Below are positions 57,643-64,000 of a stretch of 64,000 bases of DNA, piece after piece. This DNA comes from Georgenia wutianyii (GTDB taxonomy: Bacteria > Actinomycetota > Actinomycetes > Actinomycetales > Actinomycetaceae): assembly GCF_006349365.1 (NCBI RefSeq), contig NZ_CP040899.1, forward strand, positions 2,480,001 through 2,544,000, given 5' to 3'. The notes beneath the pieces were generated by a model, which saw only the letters and a list, made by a program, of their open reading frames with translations, had not been told where the DNA came from and did no database searches. The translations under genes were made by a program, and so were the position numbers. Each line of letters begins with the position of its first letter. The stretch's first letter is position 1.

Positions 57643-60090
57643 ATGACACCACCCCGCCCCTCCCGGCGACTCGCCGTCGCGGCGGCCGTCGCCGTCGTGG
57701 CGACCGCCGGGGTCTCCCTCTCGCTGCCCGCGCTCGCGGCCGAGACCGGGACGCTCGTCGATGCCCGCGCCACCGGCACCGCCGCCGGACCGGTCGACTA
57801 CACGGTCTACCTGCCCCCGGGCTACGACGACAGCACCGACCGCTACCCCACCGTCTACCTCCTCCACGGCCGCGGCGACACGCAGGCGGCCTGGCAGCGG
57901 GTGGCCGGGGACCTCGACGACCTCATCGTCTCCGGTGAGCTCCAGCCGGTCATCGCCGTCATGCCCGACGCGCCGTGGAACGACCGCGGCAGCTGGTACA
58001 CCGACTCGCTGTACACCGGGGACGCCCCCTCCGGCCCGGGCGTGCCGGTGGAGACGGCCCTGGCCGAGGACCTCGTCGCGCACGTCGACGCCACCTACCG
58101 CACGGTCGCGCACCGCGAGGCACGCGCCGTCGGCGGGTACTCGATGGGTGGGGCGGGTGCGCTGCGGCTCGCCCTGGCCCACCAGGAGGACTTCTCGGCG
58201 GGCATCGTGCTCAGCCCGGCCGCGTACGTGCCCCAGCCCCCCGCCGACTCCTCGGTCCGCGACTACGGTGGCTACGGCGTCGGCGACTCGCTGTTCGACG
58301 CCGACCGGTACACCGAGCTGTCCTACCCGGCCGCGCTCGAGGCCCTCGACCCGGCGCTGCCCGTCCACCTGTTCGTCGCCGTCGGTGACGACGAGTGGCC
58401 CAACCCGGACCCGGCCGAGGCGCGCCACGACATCGACTTCGAGTCCGCCCAGCTCTACAACACCGCGCGGCGCGTGCCGGGCGTGACGGCGGAGCTGCGG
58501 ATCATGGACGGCGGCCACGACTGGGACGTGTGGCAGCCCGCCTTCCGCGAGGCGATCCTCGACGTCGGCCAGCGGCTGCGCACCCAGCCCGCCGCCGGCT
58601 GGGACGCCGAGCTGCTCGGCTCCGCAGGTGACGACCGCGCGGGCGGGATCGTCGAGACGGCCGACGGCGGGACCGTCCTCGCCCTCAACCTCGCCGGCGC
58701 CTGGGACGGCTACGAGCCGGCCGGCGCGATGGACACCCTCGTCGTCCGCCGGGCGGCGGACGGCACGGAGACGTGGCGCCACGCCGTCGCGACGGCGGCG
58801 AACGACCGCGCCTACGGCGTCGTCCCGGGCGCCGACGGCGGCGTCGTCGTCGCCGGGTACACGCGCGGCACCCTGGCCACCGGGCTCACGGACACGCACG
58901 ACGACGCGTACGTCGTCGGCATCGACTCCGACGGACAGCGCACGTGGACGCTGGAGACTGGCTCCCCCACGGCCGCCGACCGCCTCTACGCGGTCGCCCC
59001 GGACGGCGCGGGCGGCGCGTACGTCGCGGGGTACACGAGCGGCAGCTTCGCCGGGGCGCCGCACGCCGGGGACAAGGACGCCGTCCTCGCCCGGGTCTCG
59101 TCCGACGGTGACCTGCTGTGGAGCGAGCAGCTCGGCGGCTCAGGTGAGGACAAGGCGATGGCGGTCACGGCCACCGCGGACGGCGGCGTCGTGGTCGGCG
59201 GGATGACGAGTGCGGGACTGCCCGGGCTCGACCACCTCGGCTCCGGCGACGGGTGGGTCGCGAAGTACGACGCCGCGGGCGCGCAGCAGTGGATCCACCC
59301 GGTCTCCAGCGACCAGAACGACCTCGTGAGCGGCCTGGTGCCGCTGGCGGACGGCTCGGTGCTCGCCGTCGGGCACACCCGGGGGACCATCGGTGCCGCG
59401 ACGCTGGGCGACAACGACATCGTCGTGCGGTCCTTCACGGTCGACGGCGCCGAGCGCTGGACCCTCCAGACCGGCACGTCCACCGACGACCGCGGCGTCA
59501 CCGGCGTCCCGACGGCCGACGGCGGTGCGCTCGTCCTCGCGACCACCTACGGCGCGATGGGCGAGCCGCACGGCGGCGTCGACGTCGTCGCGCTGCCCGT
59601 GTCCTCGGACGGGGCGCCCGGCGAGCCGGTGCAGGTGGGCTCGCGCGAGCGCGACGGCGCGGACGAGTGGGACGAGGCGAACCTCTACGCGGCCACCGGG
59701 GCGGAGGGCACCTGGGTCACCGGGCTGACGTTCGGGGCGCCGCAGGGCGCGCTGAACGCCGGCGCGGGCGACGTCTTCGTCATGCGGCTCCCCGCCTCCC
59801 CCGGCGAGGAGCCGACGGAGGAGCCCACCGCAGAGCCGACCGGTGAGCCGACGAGTGAGCCGACCGCCGGGCCGACGACGGAACCGACGGTCGGACCAAC
59901 CGACGCGCCGGCCACCGACGACCCTGCCTCGCCGGGTGACGGCGCTGCCGCGTCGGCCGCTCCGGGCGCGGGGGCAGGCGGCTCAGGCCTGCCGGCGACC
60001 GGCGTCGCCGTGACCGGCGCCCTCGTGGCTGCCGTGCTCCTCGCCCTCACAGGCGCCGTCCTCGTCGCCCGCCGCCGCACGACCGCCTAG
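57643..60090 (+). CDS. Secreted esterase with beta-propeller-like repeats and LPATG sortase signal
   Basis: An 815-residue surface enzyme. After the signal peptide (cut near LPALA-A) comes an esterase-D-like alpha/beta-hydrolase (~30-310): YTVYLPPGYDDS, VYLLHGRGD, nucleophile elbow GGYSMGGAGALRL and late His in DGGHDWDVW. Residues ~320-710 contain repeated blades (GGVVVAGYTRGTL, GGAYVAGYTSGSF, VVVGGMTSAGLPG) of the SBBP type. A Thr/Pro/Glu-rich stalk then leads to LPATG, a hydrophobic helix and RRRTT, the sorting signal for covalent wall attachment. GAGGAG precedes the ATG. It may release the ester-linked substrate imported by the upstream transporter. Confidence 0.85.
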   Translation: MTPPRPSRRLAVAAAVAVVATAGVSLSLPALAAETGTLVDARATGTAAGPVDYTVYLPPGYDDSTDRYPTVYLLHGRGDTQAAWQRVAGDLDDLIVSGELQPVIAVMPDAPWNDRGSWYTDSLYTGDAPSGPGVPVETALAEDLVAHVDATYRTVAHREARAVGGYSMGGAGALRLALAHQEDFSAGIVLSPAAYVPQPPADSSVRDYGGYGVGDSLFDADRYTELSYPAALEALDPALPVHLFVAVGDDEWPNPDPAEARHDIDFESAQLYNTARRVPGVTAELRIMDGGHDWDVWQPAFREAILDVGQRLRTQPAAGWDAELLGSAGDDRAGGIVETADGGTVLALNLAGAWDGYEPAGAMDTLVVRRAADGTETWRHAVATAANDRAYGVVPGADGGVVVAGYTRGTLATGLTDTHDDAYVVGIDSDGQRTWTLETGSPTAADRLYAVAPDGAGGAYVAGYTSGSFAGAPHAGDKDAVLARVSSDGDLLWSEQLGGSGEDKAMAVTATADGGVVVGGMTSAGLPGLDHLGSGDGWVAKYDAAGAQQWIHPVSSDQNDLVSGLVPLADGSVLAVGHTRGTIGAATLGDNDIVVRSFTVDGAERWTLQTGTSTDDRGVTGVPTADGGALVLATTYGAMGEPHGGVDVVALPVSSDGAPGEPVQVGSRERDGADEWDEANLYAATGAEGTWVTGLTFGAPQGALNAGAGDVFVMRLPASPGEEPTEEPTAEPTGEPTSEPTAGPTTEPTVGPTDAPATDDPASPGDGAAASAAPGAGAGGSGLPATGVAVTGALVAAVLLALTGAVLVARRRTTA

Positions 60091-60093
60091 GAG

Positions 60094-60143
60094 GAAGTCG
60101 GCTCTCGCGGGTGGCCGCCCACCCACCCGCGAGAGCCGACTTC
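60094..60143 (+). terminator. Terminator-like hairpin made of two inverted repeat units
   Basis: A perfect 21-bp stem, starting GAAGTCGGCTCTCGCGGGTGG, with an 8-base loop begins four bases after the esterase stop. Its left arm is one inverted 18-bp unit and its right arm is the first unit of array 4, so the array grows out of this hairpin. Confidence 0.9.
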
Positions 60144-60327
60144 GTGCCGACAGCAGACTTCCGCACGACAGCCGACTTCCGCACGACAGCCGAGTTCGTG
60201 CCGACAGCCGACTTCCGCACGACAGCCGAGTTCGTGCCGACAGCAGACTTCCGCACGACAGCCGAGTTCGTGCCGACAGCAGACTTCCGCGCGACAGCCG
60301 ACTTGTGGGCGACAGCCGGCTCTCAGG
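60130..60327. repeat. 18-bp repeat array 4 (direct block left of the small gene)
   Basis: Eleven contiguous 18-bp units of CGACAGCCGACTTCCGCA and CGACAGCCGAGTTCGTGC types, no indels, with successive units often alternating between the two forms. The last unit overlaps the stop codon of the small gene on the other strand. Confidence 0.95.
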
Positions 60328-60544
60328 CTCCCTGGTTGCGCGGGTGCTGCCGTGCCTGCCGCTCGTTACCGCGCCGGTAGTTCCCGGTCAGCCGAGCCAT
60401 GAGCTCCTGCGCGTCCTGGGCCTCGACGTCGTCGAGGAAGTCCGCCGCGCGTCGGCCACGCAACGTCGTGGCGACCTTGCCGTGGTGGGTGATGACGACG
60501 TCGCCACCACGGACGACGTAGGCGAATCCGCTCGGTCCTGGCAC
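60323..60544 (-). CDS. Small conserved actinobacterial protein of unknown function
   Basis: A 73-residue protein. The stretch VVRGGDVVITHHGKVATTLRG, and RRAADFLDDVEAQDAQELMARLTGNYRRGNER after it, reads as a genuine globular protein: a small beta-sheet followed by helices and a basic tail. I recall similar short proteins in other actinobacteria, but know no function. The GTG is six bases after TATGGT with no Shine-Dalgarno sequence, a leaderless pattern. The open frame continues upstream into array 5, which carries no stops, so automatic calling may overextend it to 251 residues. It sits alone between inverted repeat arrays. Confidence 0.7.
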   Translation of the reverse strand: MPGPSGFAYVVRGGDVVITHHGKVATTLRGRRAADFLDDVEAQDAQELMARLTGNYRRGNERQARQHPRNQGA

Positions 60545-60717
60545 GACGTCACCATAGGGGCAGGCGCTCGGCGATGACGAGCAGATTTTGATCCCCCGGC
60601 GGGGAACACGCTCCTGTCGGAGCCCTGCCTGCCCAGCGGGCAGAGGGGAGCTCACGACCGGGAGGTACGGCCGATCATCAGTGCGCGGAATCCGGCTGTC
60701 GTGCGTAGCACGGCGGT
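60545..60717. other. Upstream region of the small gene
   Basis: About 170 bases between the small gene and array 5, with an AT-richer centre (GCAGATTTTGATCCCC near 60581). It presumably contains the promoter of the small gene (TATGGT at 60555-60550). No other gene is visible. Confidence 0.45.
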
Positions 60718-61109
60718 CGCGGGCAACTCCGCTCTCGCGCAAGTCCGCTCTCACGCAACTCCGCTCTCGCACGCAAGTCCGCTCTCGCACGCAAGTCGGC
60801 TCTCGCACGCAACGCCGCTCTCGCACGCAAGTCCGCTCTCGCGCGCAACTCCGCTCTCGCACGCAACTCCGCTCTCGCACGCAAGCCCGCTCTCGCACGC
60901 AAGTCCGCTCTCGCGCGCAAGTCGGCTCTCGCGCGCAAGTCCGCTCTCGCGCGCAAGTCCGCTCTCGCACGCAACTCCGCTCTCGCACGCAAGCCCGCTC
61001 TCGCACGCAAGCCCGCTCTCGCACGCAACTCCGCTCTCGCACGCAAGCCCGCTCTCGCACGCAAGTCCGCTCTCGCACGCAACTCCGCTCTCGCGCGCAA
61101 CTCCGCTCT
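60718..61109. repeat. 18-bp repeat array 5 (inverted block right of the small gene)
   Basis: Twenty-two units of CGCACGCAAGTCCGCTCT type in the orientation opposite to array 4. Twenty are exactly 18 bases; the second and third have lost two bases. Variation is confined to a few positions (AAGTC/AACTC/AAGCC; CACGC/CGCGC; CCGCT/CGGCT). No stop codon occurs in most frames, creating several spurious long open frames on both strands. Confidence 0.96.
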
Positions 61110-61149
61110 CGCGTGGGAGGGGGCGGGCAGGGGGCGGGCGGGTGCGGGT

Positions 61150-61182
61150 CGGTCCCGTCCCGCTGCGAGCGGGACGGGACCG
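61150..61182 (-). terminator. Terminator of the secreted acidic protein gene
   Basis: A perfect 15-bp stem (arm CGGTCCCGTCCCGCT, loop GCG) just beyond the stop of the leftward gene, immediately before array 5. Confidence 0.85.
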
Positions 61183-61191
61183 GCAGGTGTG

Positions 61192-61872
61192 TCAGGCGCG
61201 CGGCCCGCCGGACGAGTCCTCGACGGTCGGGGATTCCGTGGTGCCCTGCGGACCATCACCGGAGCGGTCACGGTCACCCGGCCGCTCGCCCTCAGGGCCT
61301 CCGTCCCTCGGGCCGCCGTGGCCGGCGAAGCCCTGCTCGACCGCCTCCGTGATCTGCTCCTCGAGCGTCGCGGCGCGCTCGTCGGCGTCGGCCTGCGTGA
61401 GCCGGCCGTCGGCCACGGCCTCGTCCAGCCGCTCGGTCGCGGCGGCCACGAGGGCGTCGACGAGCTCGGCCGTCCCCACGCCCTGCTCCTCGGCGACGTC
61501 CGCCAGGGTGGAGCCGTCCGCGAGCTCCTCGCGCAGCTCCTCGGCGGTCAGGCCGAGCTTCTCAGCGGCGGCGTCCAGTGAGACGCCCCCGCCCCCTCCG
61601 CCGCCGCGTCCGTGGTCACGCGGGCCGTCCTGCTCCCCCAGGGCCTCGGCGACGGCGTCGGCCGCGTCCTGCGTGAGGGTGCCGTCCTCCACGAGGTCGG
61701 CGAGGGCCTCACGCAGGTGGTCCTCACGATTACCGTGGACCGTCTGCTCCTGCTTGGCCGCGCCGTCGTCCGTGTCGGGCTGCCCACTCGCGGGCAGCAG
61801 CGCCGCGCCGGCGAGGGCGATCGCCGCGACGCCGCCGGCGCCCAGCATGCCGAGCTTGGTGGTCCTACGCAT
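61192..61872 (-). CDS. Secreted acidic, Gly-rich protein of unknown function
   Basis: A 226-residue exported protein. The signal peptide (MRRTTKLGMLGAGGVAAIAL, cut near LLPASG) is followed by two similar helical segments rich in Ala, Asp, Glu: REALADLVEDGTLTQDAADAVAEAL and DEAVADGRLTQADADERAATLEEQI, flanking SLDAAAEKLGLTAEELREELADGSTLADVAEEQGV. The LTQxxAD patterns resemble short SHOCT-like or EF-hand-sized repeats seen in actinobacterial secreted proteins. The tail is Gly/Asp/Arg-rich and disordered. GGAG precedes the ATG. A role at the cell surface is likely but unspecified. Confidence 0.8.
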   Translation of the reverse strand: MRRTTKLGMLGAGGVAAIALAGAALLPASGQPDTDDGAAKQEQTVHGNREDHLREALADLVEDGTLTQDAADAVAEALGEQDGPRDHGRGGGGGGGVSLDAAAEKLGLTAEELREELADGSTLADVAEEQGVGTAELVDALVAAATERLDEAVADGRLTQADADERAATLEEQITEAVEQGFAGHGGPRDGGPEGERPGDRDRSGDGPQGTTESPTVEDSSGGPRA

Positions 61873-62028
61873 GTGTCTGTCTCCGTTCGTCGGGGTGGGA
61901 GGGGTGGTGCCCCGTTGCCCCTACTCTCCGCAACGATCCTGGGACGACACTTGAACGAGGCTGTGTGCCGGACACAGACTCCGGCCGCTCCCGGTGCGGC
62001 CCCCGCGGCCGAACGGTTGGTCGCCGGG

Positions 62029-63540
62029 CTACTGCGCGCTGCGCAGGCTCCGCAGCGCGATGACGGCAGCCACGACCATGAGGACGATGCCGATCGCGGA
62101 GGTGAGGACGACGCCGGAGTCGAAGGCGTGCCGGGCCGACTCGAGCAGCTGCTCCGCGAGGGTCGGCGGCAGGCCCACGGCCACCTCGGTCGCCCCGCCG
62201 AGGGTCTCCCCCGCCGCACGCGCGTCGTCGGCCGGGATGCCGTCGGGAACGACGACGCCGCTGCGGTAGACGGCGGTGAGGATGCTGCCGAGGACGGCGG
62301 TGCCGAGCACGGCGCCGAGCTCGTAGGCCGTCTCGGAGACCGCCGACGCAGCACCGGCCTTGGCGGCGGGAACGCTGGAGAGGATGAGGTCGTTGGAGAT
62401 CGTCTCCGCCGAGCCCACGCCGGCGCCGAGGATGACGAAGGCGAGCATGAGCCCGAGGTCGGACCCGGCCTGCCCGCTCGCGAGGACCACCCCGTACCCG
62501 ACGGCGTTGAGGAGCAGGCCGCCGGCGACCACCTTCGCCGGGGAGACGCGGCGCACGACGCGCACGACGGCGAGCCCGGCGATGATCGTCACGACCAGCC
62601 CGGGCAGGAGGAAGAGTCCGGCCTCGACCGGGCCACGGCCGCTCACGAGCTGCAGGTGCTGGGCGACGAAGAAGAGGAACCCGACCATCGAGAAGACGCT
62701 GAGCAGGTTCGCCGCGACCGAGCCGCTGAAGACGGGGTTGGTGAAGAGCCGGACGTCGAGCAGCGGCACCTCGCGGCGCAGCTGGCGGCGCACGAAGAGG
62801 GAGCCGACGGCCAGGCCGAGGAGGATCGGGACCACGCTGCCCGGGCCCACGCCCGACTCGGCGATCTTCTTGATCCCGTAGACGAGCGGCACCATCGCCC
62901 CGAGGGAGAGCGCGATGCTCACCGGGTCCACCGGGCCGGGGTCGGGGTCACGGGACTCGGGCACGAGGATCGGGCCGAGGACGAGGAGCGGCACGAGGAC
63001 GGGGACGGCGAGGAGGAAGACCGAGCCCCACCAGTAGTGCTCGAGGAGGAAGCCGCCGACGATCGGCCCGAGCGCGGCGCCGCCGGAGAAGCCCGCCGCC
63101 CAGACCGCGATCGCGGTCCGCCGCTCGTGGGGGTCGACGAAGATGTTGCGGATGAGGGACAGCGTCGCGGGCATGAGCATCGCGCCGAAGAACCCGAGCG
63201 CGGCACGCGCGGCGATGAGCAGCCCCGCGGTCGGGGCGAACGCCGCGACCGCGGAGACCGCCGCGAAGCCGGTGGCGCCGATGAGCAGGAGGCGTCGGCG
63301 CCCGAGCCGGTCGCCGAGGCTGCCCATGGGCACGAGGAGCCCGGCGAGCACGAGCGGGTAGGCGTCGACGATCCAGAGCAGCTCGGTGCCGCCCGGACGC
63401 AGGGACTCCGAGATCGACGGGACGGCGAAGCTCAGCACCGTGTTGTCGACGGCGACGAGCAGCACCGGCAGCATGAGGACGACGAGCGCCGCCCACGGGC
63501 GGGCGGCGGGCGAGCGCTGCGAGTCGGTTCGGTCGGACAT
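62029..63540 (-). CDS. MFS drug exporter of the 14-helix DHA2 (QacA/LfrA-like) family
   Basis: A 503-residue proton-coupled exporter with about 14 predicted helices. Motif D1 is LPVLLVAVDNTVLSFAVP, motif A is GSLGDRLGRRRLLLIG, and motif C appears as GFSGGAALGPIVGGFLLE, which are drug:H+ antiporter hallmarks. IVDAYPLVLAGLLVPMG is typical for DHA2. It would export cationic dyes, antiseptics or antibiotics. Divergent from a TetR gene, with a palindrome between them; repression by that TetR is the simplest model. Confidence 0.92.
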   Translation of the reverse strand: MSDRTDSQRSPAARPWAALVVLMLPVLLVAVDNTVLSFAVPSISESLRPGGTELLWIVDAYPLVLAGLLVPMGSLGDRLGRRRLLLIGATGFAAVSAVAAFAPTAGLLIAARAALGFFGAMLMPATLSLIRNIFVDPHERRTAIAVWAAGFSGGAALGPIVGGFLLEHYWWGSVFLLAVPVLVPLLVLGPILVPESRDPDPGPVDPVSIALSLGAMVPLVYGIKKIAESGVGPGSVVPILLGLAVGSLFVRRQLRREVPLLDVRLFTNPVFSGSVAANLLSVFSMVGFLFFVAQHLQLVSGRGPVEAGLFLLPGLVVTIIAGLAVVRVVRRVSPAKVVAGGLLLNAVGYGVVLASGQAGSDLGLMLAFVILGAGVGSAETISNDLILSSVPAAKAGAASAVSETAYELGAVLGTAVLGSILTAVYRSGVVVPDGIPADDARAAGETLGGATEVAVGLPPTLAEQLLESARHAFDSGVVLTSAIGIVLMVVAAVIALRSLRSAQ

Positions 63541-63617
63541 GGTCGAGGCCAAGGTCGGTGCTCCGGCGGGACTTCGGGACGGACGGGACGACGCGTGCGG
63601 CGCCGACCGCCCACTGT

Positions 63618-63631
63618 ACCGTCTGGACGGT
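63618..63631. promoter_or_regulatory. Candidate TetR operator
   Basis: ACCGTC-TG-GACGGT, 6-bp arms, overlaps the leftward -10-like TACAGT (63619-63614) of the MFS gene and lies 30 bases before the TetR start, in the 120-base divergent region. Confidence 0.65.
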
Positions 63632-63660
63632 TCGGAGTGACTGTGGGTAGCGTCTCCCGC

Positions 63661-64000
63661 ATGACGGCACGCGACAAGGTCCTCGACGCCTTCGAGGAGC
63701 TCCTCATCAGCGAGGGCGCCCGGGCCGCCACCCTCGATGCCGTCGCCGCCCGCGCGAGCGTCTCCAAGGGCGGCCTGCTCTACCACTTCCCGAGCAAGGA
63801 CGCGCTCGTCGACGGCCTGCTCGAGCGCCTCACGCGCCTCGCCGCGGCCGACACCGAGGCGATGGCCGCCGACCCGCGTGGGCCCTCGGCCTACTACGTC
63901 GACTCCTCGGTCGCCGACGGCTCCGCGCTCGACCGCGCGATGGTGGCGGCCGTCCGCCTGGCCCAGGAGGCCGACACCCGGGCACGCGAGGCCCTCCACG
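63661..64000 (+). CDS. TetR-family regulator (3' end outside window)
   Basis: The first 113 residues of a TetR-type repressor. The N-terminal helix-turn-helix is LISEGARAATLDAVAARASVSKGGLLYHFPSKDALVDGL, a clear family match. The ligand-binding domain has just begun when the window ends. The ATG lies seven bases after TAGCGT, a leaderless arrangement. It probably represses the divergent MFS exporter and is released by the exported compound. Confidence 0.92.
   Translation, partial: MTARDKVLDAFEELLISEGARAATLDAVAARASVSKGGLLYHFPSKDALVDGLLERLTRLAAADTEAMAADPRGPSAYYVDSSVADGSALDRAMVAAVRLAQEADTRAREALH

Noticed and set aside
60545..61078. N-terminal extension of the small gene into array 5 (CVRERA-type repeats)
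   Set aside because: The leaderless GTG with TATGGT in front gives a compact 73-residue protein. The extension is repeat translation plus a non-conserved segment.
60130..61109. Replication origin or DnaA-box cluster
   Set aside because: The units do not resemble TTATCCACA and no dnaA, dnaN or AT-rich unwinding region is near.
60588..61954. Open frames in several phases through array 5 encoding repeats such as SRTQVR or HASPLS
   Set aside because: An 18-bp stop-free repeat is open in every phase. The predicted peptides have no ribosome-binding site and differ by frame only; they are a product of the array, not genes.

Overview
The window is about 64 kb of very GC-rich chromosome from a high-GC Gram-positive bacterium. 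Codon third positions are strongly G/C, the zinc-ligand form of ribosomal protein L28 is present, and there are many actinobacterial small families (DUF3515, DUF3151, AMIN-like lipoprotein, an IclR-type leucine regulator upstream of leuCD). The gene order recG / DAK2-kinase / rpmB / thiL / DUF3515 / ddl / gpsA / plsC / murA / leuDC / ndgR / tRNA-Gln-tRNA-Glu suggests an actinobacterium of the order Micrococcales (Cellulomonas/Georgenia-like). This placement is an inference from gene content; no marker gene settles the genus. I see no transposase, integrase, phage gene or CRISPR array.

Layout. Positions 1-7.2 kb hold a glycoside operon (end of a GH13 alpha-glucosidase, GH3, GH2 beta-mannosidase, sugar isomerase-like TIM barrel) with 4-base ATGA overlaps between its last three genes. 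Positions 7.2-34 kb are a housekeeping backbone interrupted by accessory blocks: a cell-surface pair (DUF916-type membrane protein plus secreted esterase with a WxL-like C-terminus, 20.1-23.1 kb), a two-component system with an ABC-2 exporter (23.4-27.2 kb), and a GH32-like hydrolase with its LacI repressor and an 18-bp palindromic operator (28.8-30.9 kb). From 34 to 39.6 kb come a GrpB-like protein, a lipoprotein, DUF3151, a multicopper oxidase fused to FG-GAP-like repeats and a metallo-beta-lactamase-fold protein. Two tRNA genes follow, then a second two-component/ABC-2 module and an AraC/VOC pair.

Positions 45.6-57.6 kb are one long LacI-controlled catabolic operon: LacI, a sugar ABC importer (two permeases and a binding protein, no ATPase), two different ADP-ribosylglycohydrolase-fold enzymes, a ribokinase-like kinase, a TIM-barrel/SUMF1 fusion, a family III CoA-transferase and a CitE-like lyase. 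A secreted LPATG-anchored esterase follows. The import, deglycosylation, phosphorylation, CoA transfer and C-C cleavage order suggests breakdown of a glycoside or riboside by a route I cannot name. The end of the window has a small conserved gene between two repeat arrays, a secreted Asp/Glu-rich protein, and a divergent MFS exporter/TetR pair.

The most unusual structure is a family of 18-bp tandem repeats (core AACTCSGCTCTCG and its complement). It occurs as four intergenic arrays, one solo unit and one in-frame stretch inside the TIM-barrel/SUMF1 gene. At each of three loci, units in one orientation lie to the left and inverted units to the right; one such locus encloses a gene. Two other palindrome families (19-bp spacing CGAGCGCGGGTG; 21-bp CCGCCGAGCGCTGGATCCTGC) have the same direct-then-inverted design, and most of these structures lie at gene 3' ends. 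A second recurrent feature is start codons placed 6-8 bases after a TANNNT-like hexamer with no Shine-Dalgarno sequence, suggesting leaderless mRNAs.
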